Source of the DNA: JANWXD01 sp037446115 | GTDB lineage: Bacteria > Acidobacteriota > Terriglobia > Bryobacterales > Bryobacteraceae | DNA: 64,000 nucleotides | NCBI GenBank assembly: GCA_037446115.1 | Contig: JBBIJF010000008.1 | Coordinates: 90,880 to 154,879, forward strand | Reading direction: 5' to 3' | Part shown: one piece after another, positions 34,027 to 42,151 of the stretch | Numbering within the stretch: position 1 is the first letter of the stretch | How the letters are laid out: every line of letters starts with the position of its first letter | Made by a program: the position numbers and the translations under genes | The notes under the pieces: model-generated | The model's input: the letters and a program-made list of their open reading frames with translations, nothing else | Told to the model about the DNA's origin: nothing | Databases searched by the model: none

Positions 34027-34680
34027 TCAGCTGCGCCGCAACCTGCGAGCCACCCACAAGCCGAAGAGCCCCGTGGCGGCTAAGATCAGGGCGTCAGGCT
34101 CCGGCGTCGCCACGCCGTAGGCGAAGTTGTCCACCATGATTTGGCCGCTTTGCGGAGTTAGCCGGATCCAGTTGATCGGGACGCCGGACGTCACGCCCAC
34201 AAACCGGCGGTTGGGGTGATCGAGCGTCGTGATGACAAAGGAGTCTCCCGTCGAAAGCGCGAGCACCACGGGCGCGGCAAACGGGCTGTGCGTCATGACG
34301 TCGGTTCCCACCGCCGTGACGCCGGCGGGCAGATTCACGAGGATGGAAGCGCCCCAGGAGGCTTGTCCCCCCATCAGCAAATCGCCCGAGTTCCAGTTCA
34401 GATAGGAGGCTGTGCCGGGATCCTGCGTGTAGAGAAAATAGCCGCCGTCGGTCTTCGGGCCGAGGAACTGTACGCTGCTCAGCGTCAGTCCCGCTGCCGT
34501 GCTGTAATTGCCCGGAACCCCGGGGGAAGCCAGACCTTCGAAGGTGATCAACGCCGTGAGACTGGTCAAAGCATTCTGCCAGGCAATCCGGTCCGTGAAC
34601 AGGATCGGCGAAGCGGCGGCCGGCGCGGCGGCCCAAGCCATGATCGTCAAGGCAAGGAGTGTCTTTTTGCGCTTCTGCAT
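34027..34680 (-). CDS. PEP-CTERM sorting-signal protein (second)
   Basis: This 217-residue protein has a signal peptide (LLALTIMAWAAAPAAAS). The C-terminus carries TPEPDALILAATGLFGLW and then basic RRLRR, a classic PEP-CTERM signal. The middle is a beta-rich domain (FEGLASPGVPGNY, LTLSSVQFLG, DNFAYG) seen in many PEP-CTERM proteins without an assigned function. It is expected to be processed by the exosortase encoded at 26105. AT-rich sequence upstream (34681-34740) probably holds its promoter; TATTCT there is a weak -10. Confidence 0.82.
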   Translation of the reverse strand: MQKRKKTLLALTIMAWAAAPAAASPILFTDRIAWQNALTSLTALITFEGLASPGVPGNYSTAAGLTLSSVQFLGPKTDGGYFLYTQDPGTASYLNWNSGDLLMGGQASWGASILVNLPAGVTAVGTDVMTHSPFAAPVVLALSTGDSFVITTLDHPNRRFVGVTSGVPINWIRLTPQSGQIMVDNFAYGVATPEPDALILAATGLFGLWVARRLRRS

Positions 34681-34852
34681 TGCTTTTGAAGAAAACTCAC
34701 AGAATACTGTTCTCCGTGGCGAAAAAAATTCTCACCCATGACCGAAACAAACTCGGAAGATTCTTACCGAATATCGTGGGTATTCCTGGGCGCTGGCAGG
34801 AATACGCGAAACCTCCACACCGCCCACACTTCAGGCGGCAGCTCGAAGTCTG

Positions 34853-36247
34853 CTACCGCAGCGGGGACACCGCCTGGCGTACTGTTTGAGCAAACTGGGA
34901 AGCCTTCCGGAGAACCTCGGCGGCATCAAGGGTTAACATGCGCCTGCCTCGTACGACCAGCCGGCCATTGACCATGACGTCTTCAACGTCCGCGGCTTTC
35001 AGTGCGTAGACAAGTTGCGAGACCGGATCATAGAGCGGCACGGCGTGGGCCGCGTCAAGTCGGATGGAAATGAGATCAGCACGCTTGCCGGGCTCGAGGG
35101 ATCCGATCTCGTTTTCCATTCCCAGAGCTTTTGCTCCGCCGATTGTGGCCATTTCGAGCGCCTGAGCGGCGGGAAGCGCCTGCGGATCGCCGGTTGCGAT
35201 CTTCTGGAGTTTCGCCGCGAGATCCAGCTCTTCGAACAAGTTCAGATCGTCATTGCTTCCGGCGGGACCGTCCGTACCCAGGCCGACGGCGATGCCGAGC
35301 CGCAACATCTGTACCACGGGTGCGATTCCGCTGGCCAGTTTCATGTTGCTGGAAGGGCAGTGAACGAGCCCGACGCCGCGGCTCCTGAGCGTGCGGAGGT
35401 CGGAATCGTCCGCCCATACGACGTGCGCGGCCACCGTGCGGCCGTGGAAGACCCCGAGCGCGTCGAGAACCGCCACCGGGCTTGCCTTGCGGCGCGCCAG
35501 GGTTTCCTCACGCTCCTGTTGGGTTTCGGCGAGGTGGATCAGCAGAGGGACGCGGTGGCGGTTGGCGAGTTCCCGAGCCGCCCGGAGCGTGTCGTCGCGG
35601 TTCGTATAAAGCGCGTGCGGTGCTACCGCCGGAACCACGAGCGGATGGCCTCGGAACCGGCGAAGGAAGCGCTCCGTGAAGGCCAGAGCTTCTTCCGGCG
35701 TTTTGGCGTCCGGTGCCCGGAAGCGGACGATGGTCTCGCCGAGGACGCCTCGCAAGCCCGCTTCCACTGTGGCTTCGGCTACGGTGTCCTCGTAGTAATA
35801 CATGTCGGCGAAGGTGGTGATGCCGCCGAGCGCCATCTCCAGGCAGGCCAGCCGGGTTCCCCATGCGACGAACTCCGCCGTCACGAGCTTGGCTTCCGCC
35901 GGAAAGATGTACCGCTCGAGCCAGTCCCGAAGGTGGACGTCCGCGGCCACGCCTCGCAGCAGCGTCATGGCTGCGTGAGTGTGCCCGTTGATGAGGCCGG
36001 GGGCGATCAAACGGTCCGGGCCGCCGAGGCGCCGCGGCGCGGCGTACTGTCGCTCGATTTCGGTACGCTCTCCGACGGCCAGGATCCGATCGCCACGGAC
36101 GGCCACGGCGCCGTCGGCAATGAGACGGCGTGAGGCGTCCATCGTAATCACATACCGCCCCGTCCACAGCCAGTCTGCCCGCTCGGCTGCCGCAGCGGCT
36201 TCGTAACAGACAAGCCACAGGCACAGGACGCTAGAGAAATGACGCAT
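34853..36247 (-). CDS. Amidohydrolase of the MTA/SAH-deaminase type with signal peptide
   Basis: This 464-residue metal-dependent hydrolase has metal ligands in INGHTHAAM (His89, His91), later HLAETQQE and AAHVVWADD, and the terminal GTDGPAGSND aspartate. These are the signatures of the 5-methylthioadenosine/S-adenosylhomocysteine deaminase group. Unlike usual family members, the first 21 residues (VLCLWLVCYEAAAAA) look like a cleavable signal peptide, so it should work in the periplasm. It is the last gene of the nucleoside salvage operon and overlaps cdd by 17 bases. Deamination of imported adenosine-like nucleosides is a reasonable guess. Confidence 0.8.
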   Translation of the reverse strand: MRHFSSVLCLWLVCYEAAAAAERADWLWTGRYVITMDASRRLIADGAVAVRGDRILAVGERTEIERQYAAPRRLGGPDRLIAPGLINGHTHAAMTLLRGVAADVHLRDWLERYIFPAEAKLVTAEFVAWGTRLACLEMALGGITTFADMYYYEDTVAEATVEAGLRGVLGETIVRFRAPDAKTPEEALAFTERFLRRFRGHPLVVPAVAPHALYTNRDDTLRAARELANRHRVPLLIHLAETQQEREETLARRKASPVAVLDALGVFHGRTVAAHVVWADDSDLRTLRSRGVGLVHCPSSNMKLASGIAPVVQMLRLGIAVGLGTDGPAGSNDDLNLFEELDLAAKLQKIATGDPQALPAAQALEMATIGGAKALGMENEIGSLEPGKRADLISIRLDAAHAVPLYDPVSQLVYALKAADVEDVMVNGRLVVRGRRMLTLDAAEVLRKASQFAQTVRQAVSPLR

Positions 36248-36614
36248 CGAAGGGCCTCGGCAGGAGATCCCGCATGCGGAGAGTTTCGGTGTCGCCCCGG
36301 AGATTGGCCAGGATCACTTCTGCGTCCCCGCAGAATTCCCAGAGGATTTGCCGGCAGGCGCCGCAGGGCGGCGTGAGCACGCCCGTGTCGGCCACGACTG
36401 CGATCCGCCGCAACCCGCGGGCGCCTTCGGAGACCGCCTTGAAGATCGCCACCCGCTCGGCGCATACGGTCAGCCCGTAGGTGGCGTTTTCAATGTTGCA
36501 TCCGGTGTAGATGCGCCCTTCGGCATCCTCGACGGCAGCGCCCACCTTGAAGCGGGAGAAAGGGGCGTAAGCGCGTTCCCGCGCGAGCCGGGCCGCCGCA
36601 ACCAGCGGATCCAA
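36231..36614 (-). CDS. cdd: Cytidine deaminase
   Basis: This 127-residue protein, normal for the homotetrameric type, has the zinc site CAE at 51-53 with catalytic Glu53 and PCGAC at 83-87. The substrate region FKVGAAV and NIENATYG are also intact. It converts cytidine and deoxycytidine to uridine forms in the cytoplasm. The start is TTG 36614, with GGAGG seven bases upstream, lying just after the stop codon of the upstream phosphorylase. It is part of the five-gene nucleoside salvage operon. Confidence 0.92.
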   Translation of the reverse strand: MDPLVAAARLARERAYAPFSRFKVGAAVEDAEGRIYTGCNIENATYGLTVCAERVAIFKAVSEGARGLRRIAVVADTGVLTPPCGACRQILWEFCGDAEVILANLRGDTETLRMRDLLPRPFDASFL

Positions 36615-36615
36615 T

Positions 36616-37422
36616 TCACACCTCCAGACGCGGCACCAAGGCTCTCAAGAACCGCAGCATCGTCTCGGCCACCCTCCGGCCGGTCTCGAGAACCTCGTCA
36701 TGGCTCAGTGGCTGAGGAAGGATGCCGGCGGCCATGTTGGTTACGCAGGAAATCGCCAGGACTTTCATCCCCATGTGGTTTGCCGCAATGACCTCCGGGA
36801 CCGTGGACATGCCCACAAGGTCGGCGCCGATGGAACGCAAGTAGCGGATCTCCGCCGGAGTCTCATAACTTGGGCCGAGAACCGCCGCGTAGACGCCCTC
36901 TGCAAGTTCGATTCCGAGCTGCGCGGCCACCTCGTGGGCGATCTCGCGATAGCGGCGGGAGTAGGCTTCCGACATGTCCGGGAAGCGCGGCCCCAGGCTG
37001 TCATCGTTCGGTCCCACCAGCGGATTGGCGCCTTGAAGATTGATGTGGTCGGAAATCAATACCAGGCTGCCGCGACGGTAGGAGAGATTGATCCCGCCCG
37101 CCGCGTTGGTCACCACCAGGGCCCGGACGCCGAGTTTGCCCAGCACGCGGACCGGGTAGACGACCTCTGCCGGCGTATAGCCTTCGTACAGGTGCACGCG
37201 CCCCGCCATCACGGCGACTTCCCGTGCGCCGAGCTTGCCGAACACGAGCTTGCCGGCGTGCCCCTCGGCCGTGGCGCGAGGCCAGCCGGGAATGTCGGCG
37301 TACGGGATCTCCGCGCGATCGTCGAGTTCATTTGCCAGATCACCCAAGCCGCTTCCCAGGATCACCCCGATCAGCGGACGCAGCGGCGCCCGCCGGCGCA
37401 GGTACTCCACGGCCTCATTCAC
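36616..37422 (-). CDS. Purine nucleoside phosphorylase
   Basis: This encodes 268 residues from GTG 37422, with GGGAG upstream; longer frames into the permease gene are shadows. The trimeric high-molecular-mass purine nucleoside phosphorylase signatures are present: ILGSGLGDLAN, MAGRVHLYEGY, VTNAAGGINLSY, and ISDHINLQGANPL. It splits purine nucleosides with phosphate into base and ribose-1-phosphate. Its start overlaps the stop of nupC (GTGA), so the genes are coupled. PunA/XapA-type specificity cannot be distinguished by eye. Confidence 0.92.
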   Translation of the reverse strand: MNEAVEYLRRRAPLRPLIGVILGSGLGDLANELDDRAEIPYADIPGWPRATAEGHAGKLVFGKLGAREVAVMAGRVHLYEGYTPAEVVYPVRVLGKLGVRALVVTNAAGGINLSYRRGSLVLISDHINLQGANPLVGPNDDSLGPRFPDMSEAYSRRYREIAHEVAAQLGIELAEGVYAAVLGPSYETPAEIRYLRSIGADLVGMSTVPEVIAANHMGMKVLAISCVTNMAAGILPQPLSHDEVLETGRRVAETMLRFLRALVPRLEV

Positions 37423-38642
37423 AGCAGTACTCCCGCGATACAGGCGGACATGAAGTTGGCCATGGTTCCCGCCGCTACCGCCTTCAGCCCCAGACGGGCC
37501 AGATCCGGCTTGCGGTTCGGCGCCAGTCCTCCGATGCCGCCGATCTGGATGGCGATCGAGCTGAAATTGGCGAACCCGCACAGCGCGTAGGTCGCGATCG
37601 TGAAAGAGCGGGGGTCGAGCTGTTCTTTCATGGGGCCGAGCTGGAGGAAGGCGACGAATTCGTTCAGCACCAGTCGGGTTCCGAGCAGATTGCCGATCGC
37701 GGAAGCGTCCTTCCAGCTCACGCCGAGCAGCCAGGCTACGGGCGCGAGGATCACGCCGAAACATTTCTCGAGCGAGGGCGGCAGCCAGCCCATTCCCGGC
37801 AGCCCGTGTGCCCAGCCGAGCACGCCGTTGACCAGCGCAATCAGGGCCAGAAACGCGATCAGCATGCCGGCGATATTGAGTGCGAGGTGCAGGCCTTCCC
37901 CGGCGCCGCGCGCCGCGGCGTCAATAAGGTTCACGCCGGGTTTTTCCACTTTCACTGTGACCTTTCCGGCGGTGGCCGGCTGCTCCGTTTCCGGCATGAG
38001 CATCTTGGCGAGCAGGATCGTGGCCGGTGCGGTCATGATCACCGCCGTGAGCAGGTGTTTGATCTCTACCCCCGCAATTTTGACGTATGCCGCCATCACT
38101 GCACCGGAGACGTGCGCCATGCCGCTCGTCATCACCGTGAACAATTCCGACTGGGTCAATCCCGGGATGAACGGGCGGATCGTCAGCGGCGCTTCGGTCT
38201 GCCCCATGAAGATGCTGGCGGCCACATTGGTGGACTCAGCGCCGCTAGCGCCCATGACGCGCTGCATCAGCCAGGCCATGGCGCGCACGAAAACCTGCAT
38301 GATGCCCAAGTAATACAGGATCGAGAAGAAGGAGGCGATGAAGATTACGATGGGCAGTACCTGGAAGGCAAAAACCACCCCCATGGGCCCGGATTTGGCT
38401 CCGAGCGGGCCGAACACGAACTGGCTGCCTGCCTCCGCGTACTCGAGCAGCGCGTTAACCCCTGCGCTGGCAGCCTGAAACACGCGCCCGAAACCGGTCT
38501 TGAGCACCACGAACGCAAAGGCAAACTGCAACCCCAGGCCCCAGAGCAGCAGCGAAGGCCGGATGGCTTTGCGGTTGCTCGAAAAGGCATACGCTACGCC
38601 CAGGATCACGGCCAGGCCGAGCAGCCCCGTGAAACGCTCCAT
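37419..38642 (-). CDS. nupC: Concentrative nucleoside transporter, NupC family
   Basis: This 407-residue inner-membrane transporter has about ten hydrophobic helices. The family motifs FVFGPLGAKSGPMGVVFAFQV, GQTEAPLTIRPF and TLNEFVAFLQL-type regions are seen (here RLVLNEFVAFLQL). Known CNT proteins carry nucleosides in with protons or sodium. It is the second gene of the operon, ten bases downstream of deoA, and feeds the phosphorylases and deaminase encoded around it. Confidence 0.92.
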   Translation of the reverse strand: MERFTGLLGLAVILGVAYAFSSNRKAIRPSLLLWGLGLQFAFAFVVLKTGFGRVFQAASAGVNALLEYAEAGSQFVFGPLGAKSGPMGVVFAFQVLPIVIFIASFFSILYYLGIMQVFVRAMAWLMQRVMGASGAESTNVAASIFMGQTEAPLTIRPFIPGLTQSELFTVMTSGMAHVSGAVMAAYVKIAGVEIKHLLTAVIMTAPATILLAKMLMPETEQPATAGKVTVKVEKPGVNLIDAAARGAGEGLHLALNIAGMLIAFLALIALVNGVLGWAHGLPGMGWLPPSLEKCFGVILAPVAWLLGVSWKDASAIGNLLGTRLVLNEFVAFLQLGPMKEQLDPRSFTIATYALCGFANFSSIAIQIGGIGGLAPNRKPDLARLGLKAVAAGTMANFMSACIAGVLL

Positions 38643-38652
38643 GGACGCGCGC

Positions 38653-39957
38653 CTAGCTGACGACTTCGAGGATCAGTTCGCGTTCCTCCGGCGGATGGGA
38701 CGCGATGCGGAAAGCGCCTTCGACGACCGCGGCGGCTTCCTCCAGGCGCTCCGTGCCGGTGTAATACAGCCGGCACAGCACAGAGCCGGCCTCGACGCGA
38801 TCACCCACCTTGACGTCGAGAATCACGCCTACCGCCGGATCAATCTGGTCCTCCTTGGTGTTGCGCCCGGCGCCGAGCATGGCGGAGGCACGTCCCACGT
38901 CTTCTGCATCAATGGCGCTGACGAAACCGGCGCGCGGGGAGGTGATTTCATGCACGCCGCTGGCGTTGGGCAGCAGCTCGAACTTGTCGAGCACGAGTGG
39001 GTTGCCGCCCTGCGCCGCGATGACCTCCTTGAGCTTGCGGTAGCCGGAGCCGTCGAGCAGTTTGCGCTGTGCCAGATCTCTGGCCTCCTCCAGCGTCGGC
39101 GTGATCTTGGCAAGGTAGATCATGCGCGCCGCCAGCTCGAGAGAAAGGCGCGTCAGATCCGCCGGCCCCGCATTCTGCAGCGTCTGCGACACCTCCATCA
39201 CCTCCACGGCGTTGCCCACCGCGTAACCGAGGGGCTGGTTCATGTCCGTGATCAGCGCCTGGACGCGTTTGTCGGCGCGCCGGCCGATGCCCACCATCAT
39301 CTGGGCCAGGCGGCGCGCATCCACCTGGCGTTTCATGAACGCGCCGGAGCCCACCTTCACGTCCAGCACGAGGGCGTCAATGCCCATGGCCAGCTTTTTG
39401 GACATGATCGAGGAGGCAATAAGCGGAATGGATTCCACCGTGGCCGTGGCATCGCGGAGCGCATAAAGTTTCCCGTCCGCCGGGGCCACTTCGGGTGTCT
39501 GGCCGATGAAGCACAGGCCGATCCGCTGCAACTGCGCGCGAAATTCCTCGATGGTCAGACCGGTGCGGAAGCCGGGGATGGACTCCAGCTTGTCGAGCGT
39601 TCCTCCTGTGTGGCCGAGGGCGCGGCCCGAAACCATAGGCACGATCACGCCCGCAGCCGCAGCCAGGGGCGCCACGATCAGACTGGTCTTATCGCCGACG
39701 CCGCCGGTCGAATGCTTGTCCACTTTGACGCCGGGCACCGAAGACAGGTCCACCGTGGCGCCGCTGCGGATCATACACTCCGTCATGGCAGTTACCTCTC
39801 GGTCCGTCATGCCGGAAAAGAACACCGCCATCAGGAACGCCGACATCTGGTAATCGGGGATTTCCCCCTTGGTGTAACCGTCGACCAAGTAGACGATCTC
39901 CTCGGGCGACAGCTCCTCGCCATCTCGCTTGCGCTGGATCAGATCTACGGTTCTCAT
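38653..39957 (-). CDS. deoA: Pyrimidine-nucleoside (thymidine) phosphorylase
   Basis: This 434-residue enzyme is of normal length. The family signature DKHSTGGVGDKTSL and SGRALGHTGGTLDKLESIPGFR are intact, with DVKVGSGAFMK later. It breaks thymidine, uridine or deoxyuridine into base and sugar-1-phosphate. It heads the salvage operon. A TATGCT on the minus strand (39986-39981) lies about 23 bases before the ATG and may be its -10 element; the -35 is not clear. Confidence 0.93.
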   Translation of the reverse strand: MRTVDLIQRKRDGEELSPEEIVYLVDGYTKGEIPDYQMSAFLMAVFFSGMTDREVTAMTECMIRSGATVDLSSVPGVKVDKHSTGGVGDKTSLIVAPLAAAAGVIVPMVSGRALGHTGGTLDKLESIPGFRTGLTIEEFRAQLQRIGLCFIGQTPEVAPADGKLYALRDATATVESIPLIASSIMSKKLAMGIDALVLDVKVGSGAFMKRQVDARRLAQMMVGIGRRADKRVQALITDMNQPLGYAVGNAVEVMEVSQTLQNAGPADLTRLSLELAARMIYLAKITPTLEEARDLAQRKLLDGSGYRKLKEVIAAQGGNPLVLDKFELLPNASGVHEITSPRAGFVSAIDAEDVGRASAMLGAGRNTKEDQIDPAVGVILDVKVGDRVEAGSVLCRLYYTGTERLEEAAAVVEGAFRIASHPPEERELILEVVS

Positions 39958-40161
39958 TGGAAAATAAGATCTTTCAGACTAGCATACCCGTGCAGGAGGA
40001 CTCTAGCCCGTGGCAGTCACCTCTGGGGCGGCCGGATTAGCCAGACGCGGGTACAGCACGGACAGGAGACGCTGCGCGGTCAGCCCGAGCGGCCCTGCGG
40101 CCGGTCTTGCAACAGGGCAGTCTGTCGCTGGGGCGGGACCGCGCGGCGCCGGATCCTCGAA
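39958..40161. other. Gap between suhB and the nucleoside operon
   Basis: These 204 bases carry no convincing gene. The right part is very GC-rich with short dyads near the end of the phosphatase gene, which could end that transcript, but without a T-run. The left end holds the -10-like TATGCT of deoA. Confidence 0.4.
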
Positions 40162-40968
40162 TTACAGCGTGGGCAGAGGGACGCGGTAACGGCCGGCGAA
40201 GATGTCCGCAAACAGTGCGAGGAGCTCCTCGTGGATGCGCCCGTTGTCGGCCACGACGTGCGGGCCGCGCAGATCAGCCGGCCGGCCGTGCATGTCCGAG
40301 ACGCGCCCGCCGGCTTCGGTCACCAGCAACAAACCGGCCGCCATGTCCCACGGGTTCAGGCCGAACTCCCAGTACGCATCCAGGCGCCCGCAGGCGACGT
40401 AGGCCAAATCCAGGGCCGCCGAACCTGCCCTGCGCACTCCGTGGCTCACCATCGCCGCCTGGTGAAAGAAATGCACGTTGACGTTGCGGTGCCGCTTCCA
40501 GCTCGGAAAGCCGGTGGCGAGCAGGCTCGCCTCCAGTCGGTCGGTTCGGGAGACCTGAATGCGCCGATTGTTGAGGTAGGCTCCGCCTCCCTGCTCGGCG
40601 CTGAACAGTTCCTGGCGGAGCGGGTCGTAGATCACGCCCGTAATCAACTGGCCGGCACGTTCGAGCGCCAGTGTGACGTTGAACACCGGGAAGCCGTGTG
40701 CGAAATTCGTCGTGCCGTCCAGCGGGTCCACATACCAGCGGTATTCCGAGGTTCCCGGATGGATACTTCCTTCTTCGGCAACGATGCCGTGGGACGGGAA
40801 GTAAGAGCGCAGGCGCTCGACAACCAGCTGTTCGGAGGCGCGGTCGGCTTCCGTGACGAGATCCGACTCTCCTTTGAGCTCATAGCCGACACGCCGCTCG
40901 AAAAAATGAAGCAGCAGCGAGCCGGCTTCGCGAGCAATCTCCTTGCTCACCTCAAGAAAGGAGGGCAT
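40162..40968 (-). CDS. suhB: Inositol monophosphatase family protein
   Basis: This 268-residue Mg-dependent phosphatase has the family metal sites: IVAEEGSI, DPLDGTTNFAHGFP (motif 1) and the C-terminal WDMAAGLLLVTEAGG (motif 2). The family removes phosphate from inositol-1-phosphate, and SuhB proteins also act in rRNA transcription. Either is possible here. The gene follows the Hfq-like gene by 13 bases on the same strand, which suits an RNA-linked role, but that is inference. Confidence 0.88.
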   Translation of the reverse strand: MPSFLEVSKEIAREAGSLLLHFFERRVGYELKGESDLVTEADRASEQLVVERLRSYFPSHGIVAEEGSIHPGTSEYRWYVDPLDGTTNFAHGFPVFNVTLALERAGQLITGVIYDPLRQELFSAEQGGGAYLNNRRIQVSRTDRLEASLLATGFPSWKRHRNVNVHFFHQAAMVSHGVRRAGSAALDLAYVACGRLDAYWEFGLNPWDMAAGLLLVTEAGGRVSDMHGRPADLRGPHVVADNGRIHEELLALFADIFAGRYRVPLPTL

Positions 40969-40981
40969 CGGAAGCGACTCG

Positions 40982-41227
40982 CTAGGTTTCTTCCTGGAGG
41001 TATTTGATGTCGTGTTTATAGATGAACAGATTCGGCCCGTCTTGGCGCGTCAGACGGATAAAGCTGGAGTCGTAGAATTCGATGACTCCCCGCACCTCTT
41101 CGTTGTCCTGGAGCCGGACCTTGACCGGGATTTCGTGGTCAATCAGGTAGCGCAGGTACTTCGGTTCTTCGAAGGTCTGCTCCGGTGGTTTCCCCTTCCG
41201 TTTCTTCTTCTTGTCGTTCTTGCTCAT
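40982..41227 (-). CDS. Hfq-like Sm-fold RNA chaperone
   Basis: This 81-residue protein has a lysine-rich N-terminal tail (KNDKKKKRKGK). Then comes an Sm1-like strand set (LIDHEIPVKVRLQDNEEVRGVIEFYDSSFIRL) and an Sm2 segment ending LFIYKHDIKYL. The YKH of Sm2 is the Hfq signature that marks the proximal RNA site. It differs from Proteobacterial Hfq by its basic N-tail. Hfq hexamers assist pairing of small RNAs with mRNAs. It lies between the VWFA gene and suhB in one apparent operon. Confidence 0.8.
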   Translation of the reverse strand: MSKNDKKKKRKGKPPEQTFEEPKYLRYLIDHEIPVKVRLQDNEEVRGVIEFYDSSFIRLTRQDGPNLFIYKHDIKYLQEET

Positions 41228-41241
41228 AGGGCACGCGGCCC

Positions 41242-42150
41242 TCAGCGCCGCCTGCTGGGGCCGTGCTCGGATTCTTCATAATAGCCACTCCGGGCCAGCA
41301 CTCGCAAATCGGGATTCGAAACCCGGACTTCCACTCGGTGGAAGCGGTCCTTGGCAGGCGGCACGTTTTTCGGGTAGTAGGCCAGCAGGTACTGGGTCCG
41401 CAGTTCGCTGAGAATTTGAGCAAAGGCCTCGTCGAGCGCGGGTCCGAGCTGAGGCCGGAAGACGCGGCCGCCGGTACCGGAGGCCAGCCCCTCGAGCGCG
41501 TTTTCTCCGCCGATGTTGCGGCCGGCATCCGAGGTGATGGGCATGACGAGGATGGCGTAGATGACGGCGTCGGCAAGGTGAGCGGCCTCCAGCGCATCGT
41601 GGAACGTCTTGCTGCTCGTTGTGTCCCCTCCGTCGGTTACCAAGATCATCACGCGGCGCCCTTCCCGCATCTCCAGATCGCGCGCCGCCAGGTAGATGGC
41701 GTCGTATAGCGACGTACCTCCCTCCGGGCGGAGCCGCTTCAACCCCTCGCGAAGCCGGGCGCGGTTGCGCGTGAACCCGGAAATCAGCGTGATCTCGTAA
41801 TTGAAGCTGTACAGCGCTAGGGCGTCCTCGAGTCTTCCCTCCGAGAAGAGGGCACCGAGGAACCGCTCGACAGAATCCAGCTCGTAGCGCAGCTCCTTGG
41901 CGGTCGAAAGACTGGTATCCACCAGCAATGCGATCGAAAGCGGCAGTTCGGTGCGGCGCTCGAACACTGCCAGCTCCTGCGGCACGCCGTTGTCGTACAC
42001 CGTGAAATCTTCTTTGTTGAGCGAGGCGACCAGTCCCCCGGCAGCGTCCTTCACGGTGGCCAGGATGCGGACCAGGCGAACGTCCACCCGGAAGACGGGC
42101 TGTTGCGAGGCGGCAGCCAAGAACGCCGCCGCGATCAGGACCAGACGCAT
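41242..42150 (-). CDS. Exported VWFA-domain protein of the acidobacterial type
   Basis: This 302-residue protein has a signal peptide (LVLIAAAFLAAAS). A beta domain (FRVDVRLVRILATVKD, LNKEDFTVYDNGVPQEL) precedes a VWFA domain with the metal-ion site DTSLS, later DGGDTTSS, and a terminal YLLAYYPKN. This layout is the one described as VWFA-related acidobacterial domain. VWFA domains bind proteins through the metal site. The role in these bacteria is not known. It is one base downstream of the MoaD-MoaE fusion and 14 bases before the Hfq-like gene. Confidence 0.88.
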   Translation of the reverse strand: MRLVLIAAAFLAAASQQPVFRVDVRLVRILATVKDAAGGLVASLNKEDFTVYDNGVPQELAVFERRTELPLSIALLVDTSLSTAKELRYELDSVERFLGALFSEGRLEDALALYSFNYEITLISGFTRNRARLREGLKRLRPEGGTSLYDAIYLAARDLEMREGRRVMILVTDGGDTTSSKTFHDALEAAHLADAVIYAILVMPITSDAGRNIGGENALEGLASGTGGRVFRPQLGPALDEAFAQILSELRTQYLLAYYPKNVPPAKDRFHRVEVRVSNPDLRVLARSGYYEESEHGPSRRR

Positions 42151-42151
42151 T

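Noticed and set aside
38500..41007. 835-residue plus-strand frame over nupC, deoA and suhB
   Set aside because: It runs antisense across three genes with clear family motifs and has no motif of its own.
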